Shown here in pieces: positions 1 to 8,422 of a DNA stretch of 64,000 bases. The position numbers and the translations under genes are program-made. The notes under the pieces are model-generated. The model was given only the letters and a program-made list of their open reading frames with translations, was not told where the DNA came from and searched no databases. This stretch comes from Sphingopyxis sp. DBS4. Its GTDB lineage: Bacteria; Pseudomonadota; Alphaproteobacteria; Sphingomonadales; Sphingomonadaceae. The stretch spans positions 3,359,001-3,423,000 of the forward strand of contig NZ_CP102384.1 in the NCBI RefSeq assembly GCF_024628865.1. The letters run 5' to 3'. Every line of letters starts with the position of its first letter. Positions within the stretch are counted from its first letter, which is position 1.

Positions 1-113
1 CTTCGTTGCCGTCGATCCGGTGTGGAAAGCCACCGGCGGCCCGCCCTCGGGGCTTCGCTGCCTCTACAGAAACGAGCGCGCGTGCATCGTTGACGTCGCG
101 TCCATCGCGAAAG

Positions 114-704
114 GTGCTTCCGATTAGACAACTCGCCTCTCTCCTGCTGACGCTGATGCTGGCGGTTGCGGCCGGATTCATCCTCTATGTCGGCCTTACC
201 CGCTCGCCCTTGTTCGCCGGGATTTCGATCCTCTTTTATCGCGGCCTGATCCTGTGCGCGCTATCCGCCGTGCTGGTGATGGCAGCCATGGTGCTGCGCC
301 GGCAGCGGCTCGACCTCGCCACGATCGTTGCGGCGGGGGCGCTGTCGCTCAGCTTCAACATCTGCTTTCTGATCGTCCTGCCGGTGACGCTCGACCGCTC
401 GATCAGCGTTTTCATGCTCGCCCAGATCGAACAGCATCAGGATGACGCGCTGGATAGCCGGCGGATCACCGACATTTTCGTCCGGAAATATGTCGGCGAC
501 ATGCGGCAGATGGACCGGCGGATCGCCGAACAGACAGCGTCGGGCAATATCGTGACGGTCGATGGCCATGTCCGCCTGACCGATCAGGGCCATCGCTTCC
601 TGGCGCTTTCGCGCACGCTGGCGCGATTGTTCGGAACCGACCCGCGCTTCGTGGGCCTCGCCCCTACTGCGCCACCCGAGGCCCCCGCCGCGTCCCCGCA
701 TTAG
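114..704 (+). CDS. Membrane protein of unknown function
   Basis: I do not recognise the family. From the GTG at 114 the product is 196 residues, with about three hydrophobic segments in the first 95 residues (roughly 7-27, 35-62 and 68-92) and a soluble, charged C-terminal part. The tail (DGHVRLTDQGHRFLAL) looks like a small winged-helix or wing-like segment, but that is only an impression. The frame stays open to a TTG at 6, but the extra 36 residues are Arg/Ala/Ser-rich and look like read-through, so I prefer 114. The ribosome site is weak and the start is uncertain. It lies about 100 bases upstream of the CpaF gene, without a clear functional link. Confidence 0.55.
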   Translation: MLPIRQLASLLLTLMLAVAAGFILYVGLTRSPLFAGISILFYRGLILCALSAVLVMAAMVLRRQRLDLATIVAAGALSLSFNICFLIVLPVTLDRSISVFMLAQIEQHQDDALDSRRITDIFVRKYVGDMRQMDRRIAEQTASGNIVTVDGHVRLTDQGHRFLALSRTLARLFGTDPRFVGLAPTAPPEAPAASPH

Positions 705-806
705 GAGATTATCAAAGTTTCCCTTTTATTCACCTTGGCCGTTGGGGGTTCGTCCGCGCGGCGCGCGGCAATGTCCAAAATGTTGATTTGAAGCAGGACA
801 AAGCGA

Positions 807-2300
807 ATGAGTGCATTCGGACGCCGACCCGGAACCGCTGGCCGCCCCGCCTTTGGCGTGGCGAAGCCGATGCAGACGGGCCCCGGAATGGGCGGCTCGC
901 AATTCCCTGCGATCGACACGCCCGCGCCCGAGGCGCCGCCACCGATTCCGTCGAACCTGACCCCCGAACAGGAAGCGATGGAGCGGCTGAACCAGCGCTC
1001 GACCGCCGAAATGGCCGAGCCCGAAAAGGCGCAAGGTTTCGAGGCGTCGGTCCACAAGATCAAGGAACAGGTGCTGCCGCGCCTGCTCGAACGCGTCGAC
1101 CCCGAGGCCGCCGCGACGCTGAGCAAGGACGAGTTGACCGAGGAATTCCGCCCGATCATCCTCGAAGTGCTCGCCGAGCTTCGCATCACGCTCAATCGCC
1201 GCGAGCAGTTCGCGCTCGAAAAGGTGCTCGTCGACGAATTGCTCGGTTTCGGGCCGCTCGAAGAGCTGCTGTCCGATCCCGACATCAGCGACATCATGGT
1301 CAACGGACCGTATCAGACCTATATCGAACGCAAGGGCCAGCTCGTCATCGCGCCGATCCAGTTCCGCGACGAACAGCATCTCTTCCAGATCGCGCAGCGC
1401 ATCTGCAATATGGTCGGCCGCCGCGTCGACCAGACGACGCCGCTCGCCGACGCACGCCTCAAGGACGGCAGCCGCGTCAACGTGATCGTGCCGCCGCTGA
1501 GCCTGCGCGGCACCGCGATCTCGATCCGTAAGTTCTCGGCCAAGCCGATCACGCTCGACATGCTCTGCCAATGGGGCGCGATGAGCCAGAAGATGTGCAC
1601 CGCGCTCAAGATTGCGGGCGCCAGCCGCTTCAACATCGTCATCTCGGGCGGCACCGGCTCGGGCAAGACCACCATGCTCAACGCCCTGTCCAAGATGATC
1701 GACCCCGGCGAGCGCGTGCTGACGATCGAGGACGCCGCCGAACTGCGGCTCCAGCAGCCGCACTGGCTGCCACTCGAAACGCGCCCCGCGAACCTCGAGG
1801 GCAATGGCGCGATCCACATGGGCGACCTTGTCAAGAACGCGCTGCGTATGCGCCCCGACCGCATCATCATGGGCGAGGTTCGCGGATCGGAGTGTTTCGA
1901 TCTGCTCGCCGCGATGAACACCGGCCACGACGGATCGATGTGCACGCTCCACGCGAACAGTCCGCGCGAATGCCTCGGCCGTATGGAGAATATGGTGCTG
2001 ATGGGCGACATCAAGATTCCGAAGGAAGCGATCTCGAAGCAGATTGCCGATTCGGTCGACCTGATCGTCCAGATCAAGCGCCTGCGCGACGGCTCGCGCC
2101 GCGTCACCAACGTCACCGAGGTGATCGGCATGGAAGGCGACGTCATCGTCACCCAGGAACTGTTCAAGTTCGAATATCAGGACGAGGACAAGGACGGCAA
2201 GATCATCGGCGAATATCGCGCGATGGGCCTGCGCCCCTATACGCTGGAAAAGGCGCGCCAGTTCGGGTTCGATCAGCCCTATCTGGAGGCGTGCCTCTAA
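807..2300 (+). CDS. cpaF: CpaF/TadA-type secretion ATPase
   Basis: Cytoplasmic hexameric ATPase of the type II/IV secretion superfamily that powers Tad (Flp) pilus assembly. It has 497 residues. An N-terminal Pro-rich stretch (to about 60) is followed by the helical N-domain with LLGFGPLEELL and IMVNGP (about 140-170), the Walker A GGTGSGKTT (about 281-289), and the Asp-box/Walker B part around IIMGEVRGSE (about 353), then HTGHDG-like and HANS motifs typical of CpaF. Length and motifs are complete. Oddly, no other tad/cpa gene (pilin, TadB/C, secretin) is adjacent here, so the locus is either split or the ATPase serves another site. Confidence 0.93.
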   Translation: MSAFGRRPGTAGRPAFGVAKPMQTGPGMGGSQFPAIDTPAPEAPPPIPSNLTPEQEAMERLNQRSTAEMAEPEKAQGFEASVHKIKEQVLPRLLERVDPEAAATLSKDELTEEFRPIILEVLAELRITLNRREQFALEKVLVDELLGFGPLEELLSDPDISDIMVNGPYQTYIERKGQLVIAPIQFRDEQHLFQIAQRICNMVGRRVDQTTPLADARLKDGSRVNVIVPPLSLRGTAISIRKFSAKPITLDMLCQWGAMSQKMCTALKIAGASRFNIVISGGTGSGKTTMLNALSKMIDPGERVLTIEDAAELRLQQPHWLPLETRPANLEGNGAIHMGDLVKNALRMRPDRIIMGEVRGSECFDLLAAMNTGHDGSMCTLHANSPRECLGRMENMVLMGDIKIPKEAISKQIADSVDLIVQIKRLRDGSRRVTNVTEVIGMEGDVIVTQELFKFEYQDEDKDGKIIGEYRAMGLRPYTLEKARQFGFDQPYLEACL

Positions 2301-2306
2301 TTCCGT

Positions 2307-2383
2307 CGTCATTGCGAGCGAAGCGAAGCAATCCAGGGCGGTTTACACAGGCTCTGGATTGCTTCGCTCCGCTCGCAATGACG
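2307..2383. repeat. Palindromic intergenic repeat (cgtcattgcgag type)
   Basis: Two 30-base arms, 2307-2336 and 2354-2383, are reverse complements with one mismatch and are separated by 17 bases. It lies just after the cpaF stop and before the convergent small gene. This is a REP-like hairpin that could act as a bidirectional transcript end; it has no T-run. Confidence 0.8.
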
Positions 2384-2387
2384 GGAA

Positions 2388-2573
2388 TCAGCCCTTCAAC
2401 CCGAACGCCGCCGCGAACAGCGCCACCGTGACGCTGATCAGCGCGATACCGCGCCACGGCATGAAACCGACCGCATCGACGTCGCGCCGGTGACGGCGGC
2501 GGTAATCGGCGACCTCGGCGACCACCGCAAGTACGGCACTGACCGCGCTCACCGTCAGCATCGACCCTTGCAT
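2388..2573 (-). CDS. Small membrane protein, hypothetical
   Basis: A 61-residue product with a hydrophobic N-terminal helix (about 4-20), a short basic Arg/His-rich loop (YRRRHRRD), the motif VGFMPWRGIALIS and a second hydrophobic helix to the C-terminus. Two-helix hairpin proteins with a similar V-G-x-x-P-W turn are, as I recall, common orphan genes in sphingomonads; the function is unknown. The start could also be the ATG at 2561. It is transcribed divergently from the methyltransferase at 2630, with 56 bases between the starts. Confidence 0.55.
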   Translation of the reverse strand: MQGSMLTVSAVSAVLAVVAEVADYRRRHRRDVDAVGFMPWRGIALISVTVALFAAAFGLKG

Positions 2574-2629
2574 TGACGCGCATCCCTTCGCAAACAGGGG
2601 CTTCTTCTCCCCCGGAAAGAGGTGCCCAT

Positions 2630-3442
2630 ATGCGTCCGCTGATCCTCGTTGCAAGTGCTCTCGTCGCCCTCGCGGCGCCCGCCCTCGCCGAAAGCCCGAA
2701 CGGCGAGGCCATCGCCCCCTCTATCGCGGACGCGGTGGCCGCCTCGACACGCACGCCCGCCAATGTCGCGCGCGACCGTTATCGCCACCCCGCCGAAACC
2801 CTCGCCTTCTTCGGCGTGAAACCCGGCGACACGATCGTCGAGCTGTGGCCGGGCGGCGGCTGGTACACCGAAATCCTCGCGCCGCTGTCGAAGGCGGGCG
2901 GCGGCACGCTCTATGCCGCGGCGCCTTGGGAAAAGGGCCTGAATCGCATCCGCGAATGGCAAAGCGCGAAGCCCGATCTTTATGGCGCGGTCAGGCTCGC
3001 CGAATTTCCCGCGACCGGTGCCGGGCCGAAAGTTCCCGACGGCAGCGCCGATGTCGTGCTGACCTTTCGCAATGTCCACAACTGGCGATTCGGCGGCACC
3101 GACAAGACCGGCGAAGCCTTCCGGCAAATCTATGCGATGCTGAAACCCGGCGGTGTGCTGGGCGTCGTCGATCACCGCCTGCCCGAGGAGATGGATTCGG
3201 CGCTTGAGGAAAAGAGCGGATACATGAAGCGCTCGTCGGTTGTCGCCTTCGCCGAAGCCGCGGGCTTCAAACTCGCGGGCGAAAGCAACGTCAATGCCAA
3301 TGCGAAGGACAGCCACGACTATCCGGGCGGGGTCTGGACGCTGCCGCCGTCGCTGGCCCAGAAGGATGTCGACCGGGAGAAATATCTGGCGATCGGCGAA
3401 TCGGACCGCATGACGCTCAAATTCGTGAAGCCCGCGCCCTGA
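2630..3442 (+). CDS. Secreted class I SAM-dependent methyltransferase-like protein
   Basis: 270 residues from the ATG at 2630, which has a good GAAAGAGG site and is followed at once by a signal peptide (RPLILVASALVALAAPALA, cleavage after AxA). The mature part has a Rossmann methyltransferase fold: motif I is degenerate as VELWPGGGWYTEILAP, then DVVLTFRNVHNW and MLKPGGVLGVVDHR (post-I/motif III region). It resembles the predicted periplasmic methyltransferases of COG4798. A SAM enzyme outside the cytoplasm is biochemically odd, so its real substrate or activity is unknown. The aat gene starts at or just before its stop. Confidence 0.8.
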   Translation: MRPLILVASALVALAAPALAESPNGEAIAPSIADAVAASTRTPANVARDRYRHPAETLAFFGVKPGDTIVELWPGGGWYTEILAPLSKAGGGTLYAAAPWEKGLNRIREWQSAKPDLYGAVRLAEFPATGAGPKVPDGSADVVLTFRNVHNWRFGGTDKTGEAFRQIYAMLKPGGVLGVVDHRLPEEMDSALEEKSGYMKRSSVVAFAEAAGFKLAGESNVNANAKDSHDYPGGVWTLPPSLAQKDVDREKYLAIGESDRMTLKFVKPAP

Positions 3443-4212
3443 AACATCTCGAGTCCATCGACCCCGCGCTACTGCTCAGCGCCTATGCGCAGGGGCTGTT
3501 CCCAATGGCCGATGGGGCCGACGACCCGTCGGTCCACTGGGTCGAGCCGCGGCTGCGCGCGATCCTGCCGCTCGATGGCTTTCACCTGTCGAAGAGCCTG
3601 AAGAAGGTCATCGTCTCCGACCGTTTCCGCGTTACCACCGACACCGCCTTTCGCGACATGATGGCGCTCTGCGCCGAACCCGCCGACGATCGGCCGACGA
3701 CCTGGATCAACCCGGTCATCAAGACGAGCTACGAGCGGCTGTTCCAGCTCGGCCACGCGCACAGCGTCGAATGCTGGCTGGACGGCGCGCTCGTCGGCGG
3801 CCTCTATGGCGTATCGCTCGGCCGCGCCTTCTTCGGCGAATCGATGGTCAGCCGGGCGCGCGACGCATCGAAGGTCGCGCTCGCGCATCTCGTCGCGCGG
3901 CTGAAGGCGGGCGGCTGGCGGCTGCTCGACTGCCAGTTCATCACCCCGCATCTCGCCAGCCTCGGCGCGATCGAAATCCCCCAGGCCGATTATCTGGCGC
4001 GGCTCTATTCGGTGCTGTCGGACGGCGCGGCCTTGGGTGCCGGCGCTGCCTTCGGCGCAGGCGCGGGAGCGGGCGCAGCGGCACCCTCGCCGCCATTCGT
4101 CGCCGGCGATTGGGGCGCGCTCGACGGTTTGGGCGCGGGTGCGGCCGATTTGGGGACCGCATGCTGGACGGGCTCGCCGCCGGGATATGTCATCGCGCAG
4201 CTTTTGACATAG
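3439..4212 (+). CDS. aat: Leucyl/phenylalanyl-tRNA--protein transferase
   Basis: N-end rule enzyme that transfers Leu or Phe from tRNA to proteins with N-terminal Arg or Lys, marking them for ClpS/ClpAP. The conserved N-terminus (IDPALLLSAYAQGLFPMAD) begins by 3457, well upstream of the first ATG (3505). I found no in-frame ATG, GTG or TTG from there back to about 3290; the only plausible start is CTG at 3439, which overlaps the upstream stop. Further motifs are WVEPRLRAILPL, the region around GGLYGVSLGRAFFGESM, and DCQFITPHLASLGAIEIP. After about 4020 an Ala/Gly-rich tail leads to the conserved C-terminus PGYVIAQLLT. That tail lies antisense to the DUF2155 gene. Confidence 0.85.
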   Translation: MKHLESIDPALLLSAYAQGLFPMADGADDPSVHWVEPRLRAILPLDGFHLSKSLKKVIVSDRFRVTTDTAFRDMMALCAEPADDRPTTWINPVIKTSYERLFQLGHAHSVECWLDGALVGGLYGVSLGRAFFGESMVSRARDASKVALAHLVARLKAGGWRLLDCQFITPHLASLGAIEIPQADYLARLYSVLSDGAALGAGAAFGAGAGAGAAAPSPPFVAGDWGALDGLGAGAADLGTACWTGSPPGYVIAQLLT

Positions 4213-4658
4213 ACGTCGAAAATCGGGTGCTGGATCACGTTGCGCTCGGGGCGCTCCTTGAACAGCCAGCCCGAAAAGACGCGATACCATTTGTCGTCGC
4301 GTTGATCCTGCACGGTGAGTTGGACGAAGGCGCCGGTTTCGGGCGGATCCTCCCACGGCGCGGTCTGTTCACACGCACGCAGCCGCACGATCGCACGGCC
4401 GACGCGCGCGGTCTCGCCCGGCTTCATCTCGAGCTCGCGGACGAGGCCGTTGCGCTTGTTGAGCAGGCCGAGCACCGCGACGCGCTGATCCATCGGGGTC
4501 GCGCCCTCGATCCCGCCGACTTCCTGCGGGACGCGTTCGGACTTGGCGAGTTGCGCCGTGGTTTCGCCGGGCCGCTTGCCGCCGTTCCGATCGCACGCGG
4601 TCAGCGCGGTCGCCGCGACAAGCGCCAGGAGCGCGATGCGGGAGAGGGAAGCGCTCAC
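4005..4658 (-). CDS. DUF2155 lipoprotein
   Basis: 217 residues from GTG 4658. The N-terminus is a lipoprotein signal (SRIALLALVAATALTAC, lipobox LTAC). The middle carries the DUF2155 signature, including VQLTVQDQRDDKWYRVFSGW and HPIFDVYVKSC, which in other alphaproteobacteria ends the protein. Here an Ala/Pro/Lys-rich tail of about 65 residues follows and runs antisense through the 3' end of aat for 208 bases. The start lies inside the last codons of the NDUFA12 gene region (that gene ends at 4664), so the two are probably cotranscribed. Role unknown; envelope location is inferred. Confidence 0.85.
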   Translation of the reverse strand: MSASLSRIALLALVAATALTACDRNGGKRPGETTAQLAKSERVPQEVGGIEGATPMDQRVAVLGLLNKRNGLVRELEMKPGETARVGRAIVRLRACEQTAPWEDPPETGAFVQLTVQDQRDDKWYRVFSGWLFKERPERNVIQHPIFDVYVKSCAMTYPGGEPVQHAVPKSAAPAPKPSSAPQSPATNGGEGAAAPAPAPAPKAAPAPKAAPSDSTE

Positions 4659-4663
4659 GAAGC

Positions 4664-5050
4664 TCAGTCGGCGCCCGGACGCCACGCTTCGTAGTCGCCG
4701 GTCGCTGCGGCGCGGTGGCCGCCGCGTTCGAGCGCGCCGGCGGGGCGATAGGCGCCGAGGCTGCCGGTCAGGTTCGCGCTCGGCTCCTTCTCCCAAGCGC
4801 GCGGCGCGGGCAGCGCCTCACCGGGCAGTTCGTCGAGCGTGCCGTGCAGCCAGCCGTGCCATTCGGGCGGAACCCGGCTCGCATCGTTCGAGCCGTTGTA
4901 GATCACCCAGCGGCGTGTCCCCTTCTTCGCGCGATAGTAGCGATTGCCGAGGCTGTCCTCGCCGACCTTTTCGCCGCTGCTCCAGCTGTTCAGCAACGTG
5001 CCGACGGTCGCGCCGTCCCACCAGGTGAAAATCTTGCCGAGGATGCTCAT
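4664..5050 (-). CDS. NADH:ubiquinone oxidoreductase NDUFA12-family subunit
   Basis: 128 residues from ATG 5050 (MSILGKIFTWWDG). The family signature is clear: GEDSLGNRYYR, RRWVIYNG and VPPEWHGWLHGTLDE. Members are the alphaproteobacterial counterparts of the 17.2 kDa accessory subunit of mitochondrial complex I, a peripheral subunit on the cytoplasmic side. In alphaproteobacteria this gene usually stands apart from the nuo operon, as here, and next to a DUF2155 gene, which is also the case. The C-terminal third is Ala/Arg-rich and poorly conserved. Confidence 0.92.
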   Translation of the reverse strand: MSILGKIFTWWDGATVGTLLNSWSSGEKVGEDSLGNRYYRAKKGTRRWVIYNGSNDASRVPPEWHGWLHGTLDELPGEALPAPRAWEKEPSANLTGSLGAYRPAGALERGGHRAAATGDYEAWRPGAD

Positions 5051-5111
5051 GGCGGTGGCGTTTACAGGGAAGGACGCGCGGTTCGCAAGCGTCAAACGGT
5101 GCGGCGCACCG

Positions 5112-5573
5112 CTATTTCCCATCTTTCCACGTCACTTTGGCGCTCTCGTCGAGCCCGAGCCGCGCCGCGGTGCCGCCCGCGAGTTCGAGCACCGCGGCGA
5201 CATCGCCGCCGCTGACCACGGGTTCGAGCGATTCGGGGATCGTGTTTTCGGCGATCCGGTCGATGCTGCCGTCGGCGCGCACGAAGATCATGTCGAGCGG
5301 AATCAACGTGTTCTTCATCCAGAAGCTCGCGATCTTCGGCTTCGCAAAAGGAAAGAGCATCCCGCCGTCGGTGGGCAGGCTGGTACGGAACATCAGCCCC
5401 TGCGCCTGCTCGTCGGCGCTGCGCGCGACCTCGACGCGAAAGGCGTGCGCCGTGCCCGCCATGTCGATCGTCAGCGGAATCGTCGCGGCGCTCTCCGCCT
5501 CGCTCCCCGCGCTGCTGCACGCCGCCAGCGGCAGCGCGAGCGACAGGGCGAGAGCGGTCAGCAGAATGCGCAT
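5112..5573 (-). CDS. DUF192 family exported protein
   Basis: 153 residues from ATG 5573. A lipoprotein-like signal peptide (LLTALALSLALPLAAC) precedes the DUF192 fold: EVARSADEQAQGLMFRTSL, GMLFPF, FWMKNTLIPLDMIFV and VLELAGGTAARLG. All landmark motifs are present. The biochemical function of the family is unknown. It follows NDUFA12 upstream on the same strand with about 60 bases between them. Confidence 0.9.
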   Translation of the reverse strand: MRILLTALALSLALPLAACSSAGSEAESAATIPLTIDMAGTAHAFRVEVARSADEQAQGLMFRTSLPTDGGMLFPFAKPKIASFWMKNTLIPLDMIFVRADGSIDRIAENTIPESLEPVVSGGDVAAVLELAGGTAARLGLDESAKVTWKDGK

Positions 5574-5607
5574 CGACAAATCCTTATCCCGAAAGCGATG
5601 CCGGGAC

Positions 5608-6180
5608 CTAATCCAGCATCGCCGCATCGTCCAGCGCCGCCAGTGCGTCGGCGTCCCCCGGCGGGACGGCGAGGATGCGGCGGGCGAGGGCGAGCGAATG
5701 CCCCGCGCGCGCGAAGGCCGCGACCTGCCGCTCGCGGCTCTTCGGATCGTCGTCCGCGCGCACCGCGAATGGGCCGAACCGCCGCCGCCGTGCAAAGCCG
5801 ATCGCCGCCGCGACCGCGTGCTCCTCCGCTTCGGCGATCGCTTCGCCGCTGTCCGCGTCGGCGATGCCGTCGACGAAGAGCTGCGCCTTCACGCGCCGCA
5901 GCCCCAGCCCGCGCCGCGTCATCGCCCCGGCGCGCATCGCGGCATATTGGCGATCGTCGAGGAAGCGCAGCCGCTCCATCCGGTCGGCCACGGCCTTGCA
6001 CGCCGCCATGGCGTCAATTTCATCAACCCATTCGGATTCCCGAACTTTCCGCGCCAGATAGCGCGTCAATTTCGCCCGACTCGTCGCGAATCGCGCAACA
6101 TAGGCGAGCGCCAGTTCGTCGAGCTTCGCTGCGTCCAGCGGTTTACGGGAACGGTCGGACGGAACGCGGCGGGACACCAT
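5608..6180 (-). CDS. recX: RecX-family regulatory protein
   Basis: 190 residues from ATG 6180; longer alternatives start at 6240 and 6261 and no strong ribosome site decides. The three-helix repeats of RecX are visible: LALAYVARFATSRAKLTRYLARKV, then RFLDDRQYAAMRAGAMTRRGLGLRRVKAQL, a family hallmark, then AFARAGHSLALARRIL at the end. RecX binds RecA filaments and limits recombination and SOS. recA is not adjacent, as in many alphaproteobacteria. It lies 35 bases upstream of the DUF192 gene and may be cotranscribed with it. Confidence 0.85.
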   Translation of the reverse strand: MVSRRVPSDRSRKPLDAAKLDELALAYVARFATSRAKLTRYLARKVRESEWVDEIDAMAACKAVADRMERLRFLDDRQYAAMRAGAMTRRGLGLRRVKAQLFVDGIADADSGEAIAEAEEHAVAAAIGFARRRRFGPFAVRADDDPKSRERQVAAFARAGHSLALARRILAVPPGDADALAALDDAAMLD

Positions 6181-6296
6181 GCCATGTTTATGCCACAGTC
6201 GGGCCTGATTGAGAACGACCAGAGCCGCCATATCGGGCATCAAAGCCCGGAAATGGGCCAATTTGTTTAACCTGACCGGGATCGCGCAGCGCAGAC

Positions 6297-8111
6297 ATGG
6301 CTCAAAAGGATGACATGATCGTTGCAGCGCGTTCCGATAGCCGGGATTCGCGAAGCCTTATGACCGAAAATTCCGCCCCCGCGGTGGAGGATCTCGCCCC
6401 CACCCCGACCCACTGCGCCCAGCCGCGCCGTTTTTCGGACTTCGCCACCGTCGGCGAAGCCCTCGACTATGCCGCCGCCGGCACCCGCGGGCTCAATTTC
6501 CACGATCCGCGCGGAAAGCTGATCCGCCCCTATCCCTATCGCGAGCTCAAGGCCGACGCGCTCACCGCCGCCTATCGCCTCGTCGCCGCGGGCGTCCGGC
6601 CCGGCGACCGCATCGCGCTGATCGCCGAGACCGGCCCCGAATTCGCCGCGCTTTTCTTCGGCACGATCTACGCGGGCGCCTGGCCCGTACCGCTGCCACT
6701 GCCGACCAGCTTCGGCGGCCGCGAATCCTACGTCGGGCAACTCGTCGTCCAGCTCACGAGCTGCGACCCGAAAATGCTGTTCTTCCCGCCCGAAATCGCC
6801 GCGATGGCGACCGAGGCCGCCGAACAGCGCGGCGTCGCGCCGATGGACTGGAGCGCGTTCGCGACGCGCCCCGCCCCGGTCGCCGCGCTTCCCGAGCAAA
6901 AGACCGACGAAACCTGCTACCTCCAGTACAGCAGCGGCTCGACGCGCTTCCCGCACGGCGTCGCGGTGACGCATGGCGCGCTGCTCAACAACCTCGCCGC
7001 GCATTCGCACGGCATGCACGTGCAGGACAGCGACCGCTGCGTGTCGTGGCTGCCCTGGTATCACGATATGGGCCTCGTCGGCTGCCTGCTCTCGCCCGTC
7101 GCCAACCAGGTGTCGGTCGATTATCTCAAGACCGAGGATTTCGCCCGCCGCCCGCTCGCCTGGCTCGACCTGATCAGCCGCAATCAGGGCACAACGCTCA
7201 GCTATTCGCCCACTTTCGGCTACGACATCTGCGCGCGCCGCGTGTCGAGCCAGACGCATGTCGCCGATCGTTTCGACCTGTCGCGCTGGCGCGTGGCGGG
7301 GAACGGCGCCGACATGATCCGCCCCGACGTGATGCAGAGCTTCGTCGATGCCTTCGCCGATGCGGGGTTCAAGGCGAGCGCCTTCCTGCCGAGTTACGGC
7401 CTTGCCGAGGCGACTCTCGCGGTCAGCATCATGCCGCCGGGCGAAGGCATCGTCGTCGAACTGGTCGAGGAGACCGAACTGTCGGGCGCCTCGACCGACG
7501 CCGGCCGCCCGACCCGTTATCGCGCGATCGTCAACTGCGGCCGCGCCGCGCGCGACATGGTGATCGAGGTCCGCGACGAGGCGGGCAACGTCCTGCCCGA
7601 CCAGACGGTCGGCAAGGTCTGGTGCACTGGCCCGTCGCTGATGACCGGCTATTATCGCGACCCCGAGGCAACCGCCGCCTGTATGGCGGACGGCTGGCTC
7701 GACACCGGCGACATGGGCTATTTGTCGGACGGCTACATCTATATCGTCGGCCGCGCCAAGGACATGATCATCATCAACGGCAAGAATCACTGGCCGCAGG
7801 ATATCGAATGGGCGGTCGAACAGCTTCCCGGCTTCAAGTCGGGCGACATCGCCGCCTTTGCGATCACCACGCCGGGGGGCGAGGAAACCCCCGCGGTGCT
7901 CGTCCAGTGCCGCACCAGCGACGACGCTGAACGCATCGCGCTGCGCGAGACGATCCGCGACCGCGTCCGCGCGATTACCGGCATGAACTGCCTGATCGAA
8001 CTGATCCCGCCGCGCACCCTGCCGCGCACCAGCTCGGGCAAACTCAGCCGCTCGAAGGCGCGCGCGCAATATCTGGCGGGCGAGATCCAGCCGCTGGCGA
8101 TCGCGGCTTAG
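6297..8111 (+). CDS. Fatty-acyl-AMP ligase (FAAL-type)
   Basis: 604 residues; ATG 6360 is an alternative start that would remove 21 residues. ANL-superfamily adenylation enzyme that activates a fatty acid as acyl-AMP. Visible motifs are the P-loop-like YLQYSSGSTRFPHGV (about 208-222), WLPWYHDMGLVG (A4), a LPSYGLAEATLAV stretch (A5), GYLSDGYIYIVGRAKDMIII (A7-A8) and the C-terminal lysine region TSSGKLSR. YHDMGL and GLAEATL are typical of FAALs rather than acyl-CoA synthetases. No acyl carrier protein, polyketide synthase or serine palmitoyltransferase gene is adjacent, so the acceptor is unknown. Confidence 0.88.
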   Translation: MAQKDDMIVAARSDSRDSRSLMTENSAPAVEDLAPTPTHCAQPRRFSDFATVGEALDYAAAGTRGLNFHDPRGKLIRPYPYRELKADALTAAYRLVAAGVRPGDRIALIAETGPEFAALFFGTIYAGAWPVPLPLPTSFGGRESYVGQLVVQLTSCDPKMLFFPPEIAAMATEAAEQRGVAPMDWSAFATRPAPVAALPEQKTDETCYLQYSSGSTRFPHGVAVTHGALLNNLAAHSHGMHVQDSDRCVSWLPWYHDMGLVGCLLSPVANQVSVDYLKTEDFARRPLAWLDLISRNQGTTLSYSPTFGYDICARRVSSQTHVADRFDLSRWRVAGNGADMIRPDVMQSFVDAFADAGFKASAFLPSYGLAEATLAVSIMPPGEGIVVELVEETELSGASTDAGRPTRYRAIVNCGRAARDMVIEVRDEAGNVLPDQTVGKVWCTGPSLMTGYYRDPEATAACMADGWLDTGDMGYLSDGYIYIVGRAKDMIIINGKNHWPQDIEWAVEQLPGFKSGDIAAFAITTPGGEETPAVLVQCRTSDDAERIALRETIRDRVRAITGMNCLIELIPPRTLPRTSSGKLSRSKARAQYLAGEIQPLAIAA

Positions 8112-8172
8112 GCGCAATCTCGATCCGTCAGTCGGCAAGCGTCGGGTTTCGACCGGAAGCGCACCTATCTTC

Positions 8173-8284
8173 TCCCCTCCCTGCAAGGGAGGGGGCGGGG
8201 GTGGGTGGCCGCCGAAGGCGGCGCTCTTCCTTCCGGCTCGCTATGCTCGCTACCCACCCCTAACCCCTCCCTTTCAGGGAGGGG
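8173..8284. repeat. Nested palindromic intergenic repeat
   Basis: Two short hairpins built on ccctccctt/gaggg (8173-8195 and 8263-8284) are themselves arranged as an inverted pair with ggggtgggt and acccacccc as outer arms. It fills much of the 311-base gap between the FAAL gene and the GGDEF/EAL gene. I see no gene there; the rest of the gap may hold the promoter of the next gene. Confidence 0.7.
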
Positions 8285-8422
8285 AATATCCGCTCCCCAC
8301 CCCAATGCCGCCATTCCAGGTGAATTGCCGCGCCAGTCCTGTCCCGCCCCGGAACAATATTATCGCTCGCGAACAGGCGGATAGTTACGTTCGAGTAACC
8401 CCGGGGCGTTAAACGGGCTCCC

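Noticed and set aside
726..2312. Long open frame antisense to cpaF
   Set aside because: High GC leaves the opposite frame open; its composition is Arg/His/Asp-rich with no domain, while the plus frame has a complete ATPase.
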